From Fonsecaea monophora (Eukaryota > Ascomycota > Eurotiomycetes > Chaetothyriales > Herpotrichiellaceae), in assembly GCF_001642475.1 (NCBI RefSeq), contig NW_019173967.1:124001-188000 (forward strand): a DNA stretch of 64,000 nucleotides, in the 5' to 3' direction. A program made the translations under genes and the position numbers. Positions 34,328-43,798 of the stretch are shown here, piece after piece. Numbering within the stretch: position 1 is the first letter of the stretch; every line of letters starts with the position of its first letter. The notes beneath the pieces were generated by a model. That model searched no databases, was not told the origin of the DNA, and worked only from the letters and a program-made list of their open reading frames with translations.

Positions 34328-34922
34328 TTGATTCCGTGATGAGGACGGGCATTCAACTGGGCCCCCTTTCCGTCGCATGCCTGTGTTGTTTTTGCATTCT
34401 CCCGAACCTGTAAGTCCGGGGTATCATCGATGCATTGGGGAGCGGGTTGCTGCGATTTCAACAAAAGAACGCGAGAGAAGTCCGACAGATTAAAAAAGCA
34501 AAAGGAAAACAAAGCATTGCCAGTCTTCCCATGTGAATTAGCGTTGCGGTATTTCAAAAGGAGCCTGAGCGTGCATGGGCGCAGCCAAAAAGTGCCTCTA
34601 CAAAAAATCCAGACGATTGGTCTGCATACGAATAACCCAGAACTTGAACATATCCCCGTCTTTTGTTCCTTTCCCTTCGACTCCTTATCATCATGTGCAT
34701 CTCCTCGTCCGTCGTTCAATTCCGCAATTCCGACGTTATTATTGGATACGGAAGCAGTTGGACCTTGTAGCTTTCGGAGCATCTCCGCCTTGGACCGTCT
34801 CCATCCAGATTCTTCAACCGACCATGCCCCTCATTCTCTATTGTACCGCTGCTGACTCTTCTCTACCCTTCTCAGAAATCAGACACTTGTAGTAGGCTAT
34901 CAGGCAGGAAAAAAGGACGGAA
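34328..34922. other. Intergenic region
   Basis: BFR1 3' region and SDR promoter. Open frames overlapping here have no recognisable domains. Confidence 0.45.
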
Positions 34923-35828
34923 ATGGCATCCATCTTTCGCTCCGGCGCTCTGGCCCTGATCAGCGGCGGCGCATCCGGCGTGGGCTTTGCGTTTGCGCAA
35001 CACTGTCGGCGCAGCGGAATGCACTTGGCACTGCTGGACATCAACGCCACGTCGCTACAGGCAGCTTCCTCAGCTCTACAGGCCATCGACAACAAGCTGC
35101 TGACGCTCACGTACGAGATCGACGTGTCAGATCTCTCGGCGTGGGACGCGGTGAAGGCGGACTTGGTGGGCAAGTTCCAGACGATCGACTTCCTGATGCT
35201 GAATGCGGGCATCGGGATCCGGACGACCAAGCCGTGGGTGGACGCCGAGTACTTCCACAAGACGCTGGCGGTCAACTTCTTCGGCATGGTGCACGGGCTC
35301 ACGACGTTCCTGCCCTTGGTGCTCAAGACGACGGGACCCAGCGCCGTGGTGCTCACGGGGTCCAAGCAAGGCATCACCAACCCGCCGGGCAACCCGGCGT
35401 ACAACGCGTCCAAGAGCGCGGTCAAGACCATGACGGAGCAGCTGGCGCACGACCTGCGCACGCCGTCGTCGTCGATTTACGCGCCGCACGTGTCGGCGCA
35501 CCTGCTCGTGCCGGGCTGGACGTTCACGGGGCTGAGCGGCAACGTGGGGCCCGTGCCGGATGAGGAGGCCCTCAAGACGAAACCGCGCGGCGCCTGGCTC
35601 CCCTCGCAGGTGGCCGAGTACGGGGTCAAGAAGATCGAGCAGGGCCGCTTCTACATCATCTGTCCCGACACCGACGTCGACGAGGCCCTCGACAACGCCC
35701 GCATGACCTGGGCCGTTGGCGACATCACAGAAGGTCGCAGCGCCCTGAGCCGCTGGGACGACAAGGTCAAGGACGAGGCCGCGGACTGGATCAAGACGGA
35801 GGCCGACAGGCGGAGAAGAGGACAGTAA
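34923..35828 (+). CDS. Short-chain dehydrogenase/reductase
   Basis: Single exon, 301 residues, classical SDR. Cofactor motif SGGASGVG at 14-21 (TGxxxGxG type), LNAGIG with N94, catalytic S147 in VLTGSKQG, and the active-site Y160-x3-K164 in PAYNASK. An Asp (D39, in ALLDIN) after the second strand suggests NAD preference. The C-terminus (DKVKDEAADWIKTEAD) is charged and looks cytosolic. The substrate is unknown. From about 35120 on, the gene is strikingly GC-rich, with G/C in most third codon positions, unlike its neighbours; this also opens long spurious frames on the other strand. Confidence 0.87.
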   Translation: MASIFRSGALALISGGASGVGFAFAQHCRRSGMHLALLDINATSLQAASSALQAIDNKLLTLTYEIDVSDLSAWDAVKADLVGKFQTIDFLMLNAGIGIRTTKPWVDAEYFHKTLAVNFFGMVHGLTTFLPLVLKTTGPSAVVLTGSKQGITNPPGNPAYNASKSAVKTMTEQLAHDLRTPSSSIYAPHVSAHLLVPGWTFTGLSGNVGPVPDEEALKTKPRGAWLPSQVAEYGVKKIEQGRFYIICPDTDVDEALDNARMTWAVGDITEGRSALSRWDDKVKDEAADWIKTEADRRRRGQ

Positions 35829-36737
35829 ACCTCCCCGCAAAAAGAAAACAAGGACGTCAGAAATCCAGGACCTGGGGGAATCGCGGAGTGAAATTGGTGG
35901 ATTACAAGGGATCTGCAGGGAGAAGAGATGAGAGAATGGCGGACCAGGACATCCTCCTCCTCCTTCTTTCCTCCTCTTCTTACGGGAATACCCCCTGGAA
36001 TTCGTGTGAAGATGGTCCAGAATAACCCAAAATATATTGATGCGGTGGAGATAAACATGCCACTCGATATCGATCTTTCAAAACTCGTGTTTCCGTTCTT
36101 CACTCTAGAATGTTGAAATTGCGTTCTATTTATTTGCGCTACATCATTCAACCCCTAGACAATGTGCATACATGGGTGAGCATTACATGCTCCCGGTTGT
36201 AGGGCTGTTAAGGGGATCAATGGGGAGAGCAAATGTTCTGCTGTGCTACGTACGGTGGGGATAGTGCTCTTGTGTATACTCCTTCAGCATCTATTCATTG
36301 TTTTGTACCATGGCCTCGTAGTTCACGCCATGCGGGAACCTTTGTCCTATAGACCTTGTTGTGTAACTTCCTTTGCCTTCTCCTGTCTCCCGTGTATTGT
36401 GTCTTCTGGATGGTTTTGCATCTCTCGTGCTGCCGCAGTGAATGGTCTTCTCAGGAAATACAATTCCCTGTCTGTCTTCTCCTTTATGACATACTCTGAT
36501 CTCTGCCGTTAGTAGTTCGTATTCAACCTCGCCAATGCGATGTTGTACCACGAACGATATCGGATTTCATCAGAGACAGCAGCGACTGTGTCCGGTCATG
36601 TGCCGCTTTGCTGATAGAACGGTAGCATCCATGTGTCAAGCAGAAAGACTCGAGAAAGCCACCGGGTATTCAAGATGTGTCCCCAGACATTGTTGAGGCT
36701 CCTCCCTCATTTCTGTGTGCTCACAATGACCGTCGCC
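35829..36737. other. Convergent intergenic region
   Basis: Between the 3' ends of the SDR gene (plus) and the amidohydrolase gene (minus). No gene seen. Confidence 0.5.
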
Positions 36738-38204
36738 TTATCCACATCTCAGAACCTGCCGGAGGTTGACTTGGGGTGGATCCCACACGACGTCTCTCAC
36801 ACTGACCTGTTGACGCGCGGGGACCTTGACTCCCAAATGCCCTGGACAGGAGACATACTCTTTGTTCTTGACGAGCAATAGTTCGCCTCTCCGGCCTTCC
36901 CTCAGCTGGGTTGTGTCATAGTCATCCTTCTGGTCTGGCTTAGTATACTCCAGACTGTTATCCAGTACACTCGCTATCGCGAGACCTATTGCTCGTCTAG
37001 CCCTTGAACTTACGCACTCAAATAGCAAGTTCGCATCCTCGTCGGTACCGGCTTGATAAATGCCAACGCCGAGAGATGCAAGAGCCAGCGGGTCCCCTGT
37101 CCCCCATGGAGTGAAAGCGTTGCCGACGTTATTCACGGAGAGACAGCTGTTGATACCAAATTTTCGGATCATGTCAAGGACTTGAAGTGTCCCGCGAGGG
37201 CGATCTGCGGATTTCGACTCCTGGTTAGAGGAAGCTGCAGAAGGACGGCCCATCATGAACAGGTCGCTTGTTGGGAGGCCCACGAAATGGATCGGAAGCC
37301 TTGCTTCTCTGATCTCATTCGCCAAATCTCCCATCTCAGCATCACTGCAGAGCGTCAACCGTGTGCAGTGACCCAGAACGATCGTCTTCCCAGCTTGTGC
37401 TCGGGTATTCCAATCCAATGCTTTCAAGAGTCGAATCACTTCCCAGACCATAGGCTTTTGTGTCTCGTCGAGGTTATAGTCGAGGTGGAAATCCAGATGG
37501 AGATTACGGCTGATGGCAGTCTCAATTGCCCACTCGATGTTCTGTATACTGGCAATGGAGGACTTTTCAACATATGGCGTAGTACCAAGCACTTCGACAT
37601 CGCCAGCGCAGTCCTCCAGCGCACGAAGCAGTGTTTGGCGATTCTTTTCACCATGTTCGGTGCTGAAGATCGGGTCCTGGGCAAAGGCACAGAGTTGTAA
37701 CTTCATTTTCCCTCGGAAGCAGTCCTTCAGCCGCCGGCCTGCTTCGATACATGATTGACTAGTGACGCGATCAAGTTCGACAAAGGCACGGCATGAGGTT
37801 ACACCTTGGGCCAGAGATGTGGCGAGGAGCTGCGCTCCCCTCAGGTAGAGATCTTCGGATGTGTAGCGTTGTTTGGCCGAGGAGGTGAACTTGAGGGCCT
37901 CGCCGAAGGAACCGTCTTGAGGGGTAAGATCAGTATAGTTTGGATGCTGTGACCTCTCTTGATCGGGCGGAGGCTGTGACGGATGATGTTGAGTGTTGCA
38001 CGTCAAAAGATACGCTTTGTCCAAATGAACATGAGGGTGGCAGAGAGGCGGAAGAAGCAATGGTGATGGGTCTGAAGATGAATCTCCTGCTGTAGGTGCT
38101 GCAGGTTGTATCCTTTCGATGATGTTCCTCTCGAAATCTACATCCCACCGAGACATGGGATCCCTTCCTGGAAGAATTGCGCTTTTGATCCTCATCTTGC
38201 GCAT
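36738..38204 (-). CDS. Amidohydrolase, cytosine-deaminase-like
   Basis: Single exon, 488 residues, amidohydrolase superfamily. The metal-binding strand is PLCHPHVHLDKAYLL (H58, H60), followed by LDFHLDYNLDE (the next His ligand), IVLGHCTRL, and SVNNVGNAFTPWGTGDPL with the late Asp. These positions match bacterial-type cytosine deaminase/isoguanine deaminase and related amidohydrolases rather than the small yeast Fcy1 enzyme. The substrate may be a cytosine-like base or another cyclic amide; it cannot be told from sequence. No signal peptide, so it is likely cytosolic. The frame is intact throughout. Confidence 0.83.
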   Translation of the reverse strand: MRKMRIKSAILPGRDPMSRWDVDFERNIIERIQPAAPTAGDSSSDPSPLLLPPLCHPHVHLDKAYLLTCNTQHHPSQPPPDQERSQHPNYTDLTPQDGSFGEALKFTSSAKQRYTSEDLYLRGAQLLATSLAQGVTSCRAFVELDRVTSQSCIEAGRRLKDCFRGKMKLQLCAFAQDPIFSTEHGEKNRQTLLRALEDCAGDVEVLGTTPYVEKSSIASIQNIEWAIETAISRNLHLDFHLDYNLDETQKPMVWEVIRLLKALDWNTRAQAGKTIVLGHCTRLTLCSDAEMGDLANEIREARLPIHFVGLPTSDLFMMGRPSAASSNQESKSADRPRGTLQVLDMIRKFGINSCLSVNNVGNAFTPWGTGDPLALASLGVGIYQAGTDEDANLLFECVSSRARRAIGLAIASVLDNSLEYTKPDQKDDYDTTQLREGRRGELLLVKNKEYVSCPGHLGVKVPARQQVSVRDVVWDPPQVNLRQVLRCG

Positions 38205-38871
38205 TTTGACCTTCTTTCCCCTACCCTGCTCTTGTATGAATCGTTGACAGGAAGGAGAAATTGATCCCAGAAGTCGTCGTCAGCGTACCAACGTTCGGAG
38301 GGAGTTTCAGAGCTTTGTCGCAGGCTAGACAGACGAGGGTGACGGGGAAGAGTCTATCTTGACCTTACTGCCGAAGCACCCGGGGTACATGAAAAAGCGA
38401 CAAGAGCATCATATGATGTGACCTTCAGAAGACCATGTTCTGATAAAGGACCGCTAATTCGCCGAATTACACAGGAAGCGTGAAGTTTGAACCGGGTTTT
38501 AGTCATCGTCGCAGAATGCCGCTTTGAGAAACTGCCATTTCCGCGTCTCTATCTATGCATATCGCGCCAGGAATGCCTCATGCCTCATGCTTCATTCAAG
38601 AGAACAGCGAGGGAGACCCAACTTCTCCCATCTACTCAGCGAGAAAAACAGCAGCACTTTTTGGTATCGGGTATCCGCACATCAACCTATCTCGTACCTC
38701 GTGAAATGTCCGCCAGGGAGAGTCCGTTCATCCTGCTCAGATTGCGCCATTCGCTATGCCATGCCATACCATCTCATCTTGTCCAATACTCGTGCATACT
38801 GAAACGTTCCCCCGATAACCCCAGGAATCCGTTTTTGTCATGACACATCCATTTCTATCTCCATTTTTCCC
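38205..38871. other. Intergenic region, tandem minus-strand genes
   Basis: Promoter region of the amidohydrolase gene and 3' region of the mutase gene. Nothing else recognised. Confidence 0.5.
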
Positions 38872-40892
38872 TTACATCGTACCATACTTCCTCACCACCT
38901 CGGCGACCTGACTGGCAAGTTTCTCCGCCTCAGTCTTGGAGTGGGCTTCAGCATACACACGGACTGCATCCTCTGTCCCAGACGCCCGGGCAAAGGCACG
39001 ACCTTTGACATACATTTGGCAGTACTTGTCAATCTCCTCCTGGGCCCCTTTGGGAGACTCGAGTCTTCGCTCTGCGTCAACAGCTTTAAAGATGGATCGG
39101 TCATTGACCACGACGCGGACCAGGCGGTTAGGGAGGTCGATGTAGGTGTTGCGCCAGTTCTCAAGCGTCCAAGATTTGTGTGCAAGCACGACTTCAGCGA
39201 ACAACATGTCGGAAATGGCGTCACCAACGGCTTGGTTGATCAGGTCAATACAAGCGCGGAGGGACTCGAGAGCATGTTTCTGCCCAGGGGACTTGGGTTC
39301 GGATTCTCTGATGAGCTTGATCGCGTTTTCTGAGAAGAGAACTGTGCCATGTCCGTTCGCCTCGAAATACACACCAATGTCGTAGCGGGCTGCAGCATGG
39401 TGAAGATGTTTGACGCCAGTGGGAGTGATGGTGACGGGCAATTTGAGTACTTTCTCGACGTACTCGGTAGCCGCTCCATTGGCGTAGGCAGTTTGCACGA
39501 TGCCGATCTTCAGCTTCTGGTCAATTCCAGCGACACGAGTCATGTCCGCAAGGAAAACCGCCCCAAGAGTAGCGATGCGATCACCATCCAGAAGGTGGAA
39601 AGTGTTCTGCTCATCGGTGTAGTAGTAGACCACCCGATCGGCGTCGCCGTCGAGAGAGCAGCAACGATCTCCTGGTTGCGCGTTGGAGTTGGGAGGGGCA
39701 CGCTGCTTAGTCTTGACATAGTCCGCACCACACTGAGGAATTCAGTCAACGGTCAATAGGCTCTACGATCTGGTGAAGGACTCACCTCGAAATTGAGGGC
39801 CTCCGGTTTGACCACATCATCGTTGACCACCTTGATATCGATGCCTCCTTCTTTGGCGGAGGGCAGATATTTGATCAGCTCCTTCAATTTCGGTCCTCCA
39901 ACGCCATTGGCACAGTCGACAGTGATGGGTCCCTGGATGGTACGACCGTGCATAATAGTCTTGAATGCCTTGGCCATCTTTTCATAGTAGCCTTGCTCGG
40001 TTGGCTCGCCAAAGGCGTATGGAGAATTCACGGTGTTGAGGCAGCGGACAATATAGTGCAACTGCGGGGTGGTCATGAGACCATGGTCGACATACTCAAC
40101 GTTGACGGCGTCCAAGGCCGCTTTGAGAGCGGTGACCAGGTACGGTCCAGAAGCACGAGTGTCGCGGGCAAACACCACCTTTGCGGGTCGTTCATGGAGC
40201 TGGCTGATATTGCTAATCAAGGTCTCGTTGAGCAGTTTCTCGTATTCCACCCCAAGCTGCTCACTGGGAGTATTGGCCAGGACAGTCGCATACGATTCCC
40301 ATGATTGCTGTCTCAGTTGTCAGTCACGTGGTGAGGGCGATGTGAACGACGCAATCCGATACCTCAAGCATGTCACCCTATTAGTCCTCCTGTTAGCCTT
40401 CTTCATGTCGATATGTGATATGTGAATGATGACATACCATAGGATCAACCAACTTGACTCCGTTGTCTTCCGCCGGGTTGTGACTAGCGGTGATCATGAT
40501 CCCAATTGTCGCATTGCGCTTCTTGGAACGAAGCGCAGCGATAAGGCCAACGGTGTAGATGACATGGTCCAGACCAACATTTCTGAATGCCACTCTTTGT
40601 CAGTTGAAAGAATTACGGGCAAGGTCAGGTGGAAGGAGAGAGGTAGGTGTCAGCTTCGTGCGGCTGAACAAGGACGTACGCCTTCATGCGGAACTGGAGA
40701 CACTCGTGTTAGTTCCAAGCGTCAAAGAAGGAGAGAAAAACGTACACCTGCAGTGCCATATTCATACTTTCTCCCTGAAAGGATGGGATATGGCTCAGCA
40801 CCTTTGGTGATACGATCCAGAAGATCCTTGGGCAGATGAATGACCGGCTTTGGCTTGTTCAAGACCGAGTCTCGAGGGTCTGGGTAGGACAT
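38872..40892 (-). CDS. PCM1: Phosphoacetylglucosamine mutase (Pcm1/Agm1)
   Basis: Converts GlcNAc-6-phosphate to GlcNAc-1-phosphate for UDP-GlcNAc, the precursor of chitin, N-glycans and GPI anchors. Six minus-strand exons: 40892-40746, 40693-40680, 40582-40438, 40377-40363, 40307-39786 and 39732-38872, giving 567 residues (yeast 557). Exons two and four are only 14 and 15 nt. The phosphoserine loop ITASHNPAEDNGVKLVDPM places the active Ser at S87. The metal loop SLDGDADRV and the C-terminal phosphate-binding RASGTEDAVRVYAEA are intact. The microexons encode FRMK and GDMLE, both needed for sequence continuity, which supports them. Confidence 0.93.
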
Positions 40893-41600
40893 GATGGGCA
40901 AGGCGAGACAAGGTGTGCACACAGGGCTGCACCCACTCACGACCTGTTGATAATGCTGGAATGAAGCAAGACTTTGCCCAAAGACTTTGCCCGCTGGTAC
41001 TGGAGAAGGAAGAAGACAAGGAAATAAGAGGAAAGGTGATCTGCGATGAGAGAAGATTGAAAACGAGGCGGGATGCGCAAGTCACTAAGAAAGACTTCTC
41101 CAACAGACGGTTTGTGCATTCGCTAACTAGCCACCAGCCGCGCCGAGCCACAAGGGCCACCAGATGAGAAGTTACTCCCCGCGTGCCTGACTAGTGACCT
41201 TCTCGGCGTCCTAGGGACCAATAGGTGAGTTTAGTCGAGGCGGCAGGGGCGGCTGAGGCGCCCAACAACGCCCCAAATGAACGTGGGGGGTCCCTAACAA
41301 TAATCGACCGTTTATGCCTGTCACGTCAGAGATGCCCTGGGCGCTCGTCCCATGACCCCTCCAACCCCTCCCGCTCGCGTTAAACAGCTCCGACTGGCGG
41401 GGTCAAGTACCTTTGCAAGGTAACTAGGGAGAACACAGAAGATAGTTCAGCAGCAGCCGAAGGTATGGACCCTCGGGTTCGGCTCGTTGAATCTTGAAAT
41501 CTTGAATTTAGTCTCGTAGCCGTTATTCGCTACAACAACCAGCATTGCCCATCGGCTCTCGTGAGAACCTGTGGAGGTCTGAAGGCTTAGGTGGCTGTGG
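40893..41600. other. Intergenic region, tandem minus-strand genes
   Basis: Promoter and leader of the mutase gene and 3' region of PER1. No gene seen. Confidence 0.5.
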
Positions 41601-42772
41601 TTATGCTTTGAGTCGCTGACTGGCGAGATCTTCTTGAGCATCTTTGATCAGAAAGCTGCGTGGACGGGTCAGCAAGAGTAATCAACCAAGAGACAAATAG
41701 TTGCCACCTTACCTATACCACCAGATAGTAGGTATCACGGTTCCAAGATGCCATAGGCTGTGAGCATCTATCATCCCAGCCATCGGAGGAAAATCGAACA
41801 GCTCCAAGCTCATAGCCATGATGATCCAAGCTACAATCAATCCCGGCCACGCTGCCCACGATTTCTGCAGCTTGCGGTATCGCGTGACGCTGAACCAACT
41901 CCAGAGCAGATTTTGAACAATACCTGCAACGACATTGGCGGCCATGTTGTAGGTATAGTCCCAACTCCACGCCGTCAAATAAGTGACGTGCGCCACATAA
42001 AGGAGGATGCAGAGAACCGTCCACGCCCGTAGTATGCTCTGTTTCATTGGGTCGTTCTGATCCAGTCGAAATACCCGGATGGGAGAGTAATAAAGGCCAT
42101 AGAGAACACTGGCACCGGCAGCGAAATAGTCCAGCTTCTCGGTAATGTTAAAGTCTCGGGTGTGGAAAATCATGCTGAATATCCAACTGGCGAGTCCAAA
42201 GTAGCCAAAGGCCAAGTAATATGGTCGGAGAGGGTACCGAGCGGGAATAGATTCGCGAATTCTCTGCATGCCATTCCGATGGGCAAGAAAGTTCATCAAT
42301 GAGAACAAAACAGAGAACGGTTCCTGGATGCCAATGAAACGATAGAAGGGCCACTTTCCATGATACTGGACCACCGGCTCAATCATGGGTGGATCTCGTG
42401 CTTTTCGGCGATCGGTGATGACATGCTGGCAGGTATAATCACATTCGGATGGACAATCCCAGAGCAGAAGTCTTAGATGAAGAGCTGAAGGCAGGGAAGG
42501 GTCAGCTATAGCTTTGGATGGCCCATCAAGGGAATACTTACGTATGCTTGCTCGCCCCGACTCGCAATTCTCCTCGATACAGACCTGACGCCGTTAGCAT
42601 TTGTAAGGAGCTTGACGGAAGACATTCAATTGGGTGAACTTACTTGAACACATTCCCGAAATTCAGGGAGGTGGTCACCCAAAGATGCTTTGCACGAGCT
42701 TGCGAGGATCAAGAGAACCAGAATAAGGGCAGAGATCCTGATAAAGCCGCCCGACAAGCACCTCATGGCCAT
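41601..42772 (-). CDS. PER1: GPI-anchor remodelling protein Per1/PGAP3
   Basis: ER membrane phospholipase-A2-type enzyme that removes an acyl chain from GPI-anchored proteins. Minus-strand exons 42772-42644, 42584-42542, 42484-41713 and 41655-41601 give 332 residues. There is a signal peptide (SALILVLLILASSCKAS), a Cys-rich luminal region ending LLLWDCPSECDYTCQHV, the family motif YHGKWPFYRFIGIQEPFS, and about seven membrane segments with conserved FHTRD and DAHSLWH. The last exon adds a short cytosolic tail. A second in-frame ATG lies six bases downstream of the first. Splicing was checked by frame continuity through all four exons. Confidence 0.92.
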
Positions 42773-43798
42773 GTATCGAAGCCAGAACTATATTATAAGT
42801 TTGCGTTTTCCGTGAATGTTCGTGACCAACAATACGAGAGCAGAAAGTCTCAGTCAAGGGGCGAAAACAGGGGGCGCAAGCAGCCGGATTGATTTTGACT
42901 AGCCGTAGTTGGGGATCGCTGCTGGTACAGAGTCTCCTCCCCTTATCATTCGTTGGGATCTATTCCGAGGGTCCGAGCCGAAGAGTATCACTATGGCGGA
43001 GCGGGAATAGGACTTTCTATTGATGTATTTGTACTTGGTATATGATGAATTATGATTTATCACGACACCTGGAGGAACAGGGGCCACAACAGAAAGGGTT
43101 CAGTCGGAGCAACAAGTTCTTGGCTGGCGAGGCTGCTGCAAGGCTGAGACAAGGCTGAAGCTGGCATCTCTGGCAACAGATGTGCCACCTCGACATTCAC
43201 AGTCTAGGCTATGTCTACCGCGCGAGATTCTATTGTTTTCCATTTCCATATGGAAATGGCTCTAGGCAGACACTCTGTCCGACCCAGTGCAACACACCCA
43301 TTACCAGTACGGCCGACAGAGTCCGTACCCAGTGAGCTCATGACAGGTTTGATAACATCATTCCAACGCCGTCCATGTCCTAAGAGGGCAACACATATAC
43401 ACTACTGAGGTTTCTTCCTCTGTCAAGACTATCTAGGTAGTATACTAGAATTGTCCCTGACTCACTTTGCTCACCTATAATTAGGACTACGTCGCCGAGC
43501 GCAGCATTGCAGGCTTCCTTAAAAGCAGCGTGACATGCCAAGGACGGGACAAACAGATCTCCGACTCGGCTACAGCGACTGCGGGCAGCAGGGGAACCTC
43601 CCACCATAGATATCAACACCAACAAAACACCACATGACTCTGCAGGTGAGGATCTAGATAGTTTCAGCCTCCCATAAAATATGGCATCGGCATGTAAACA
43701 TACTGCAACATCAGACGCCAGATGAGACCTGTCATTTGGCAAAAGACCTCGTTCCGATATGAGATCATCCCTGCTGGCATCCCTGCGCAGTCAACACG
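42773..43798. other. Divergent promoter region between PER1 and the DIL/ankyrin gene
   Basis: About 1 kb shared upstream region. Contains an exact 20-bp palindrome at 43240-43259 (separate entry). No gene seen. Confidence 0.5.
43240..43259. promoter_or_regulatory. Perfect 20-bp palindrome in a divergent promoter
   Basis: CCATTTCCATATGGAAATGG reads identically on both strands without a spacer. It lies 470 bp from the PER1 start and 540 bp from the DIL/ankyrin start. The core recalls a dimeric-factor site, but the CC-to-GG spacing is four bases, not the six of a CArG/Mcm1 box. The palindrome is certain; its function is inferred. Confidence 0.55.

Noticed and set aside
35127..35840. 237-codon minus-strand frame opposite the SDR gene
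   Set aside because: Arg/His/Val-rich shadow caused by the high third-position GC of the SDR gene; no domain.
43240..43259. Palindrome as an Mcm1/SRF CArG box
   Set aside because: Spacing between CC and GG is four bases rather than six, so it does not match the consensus.
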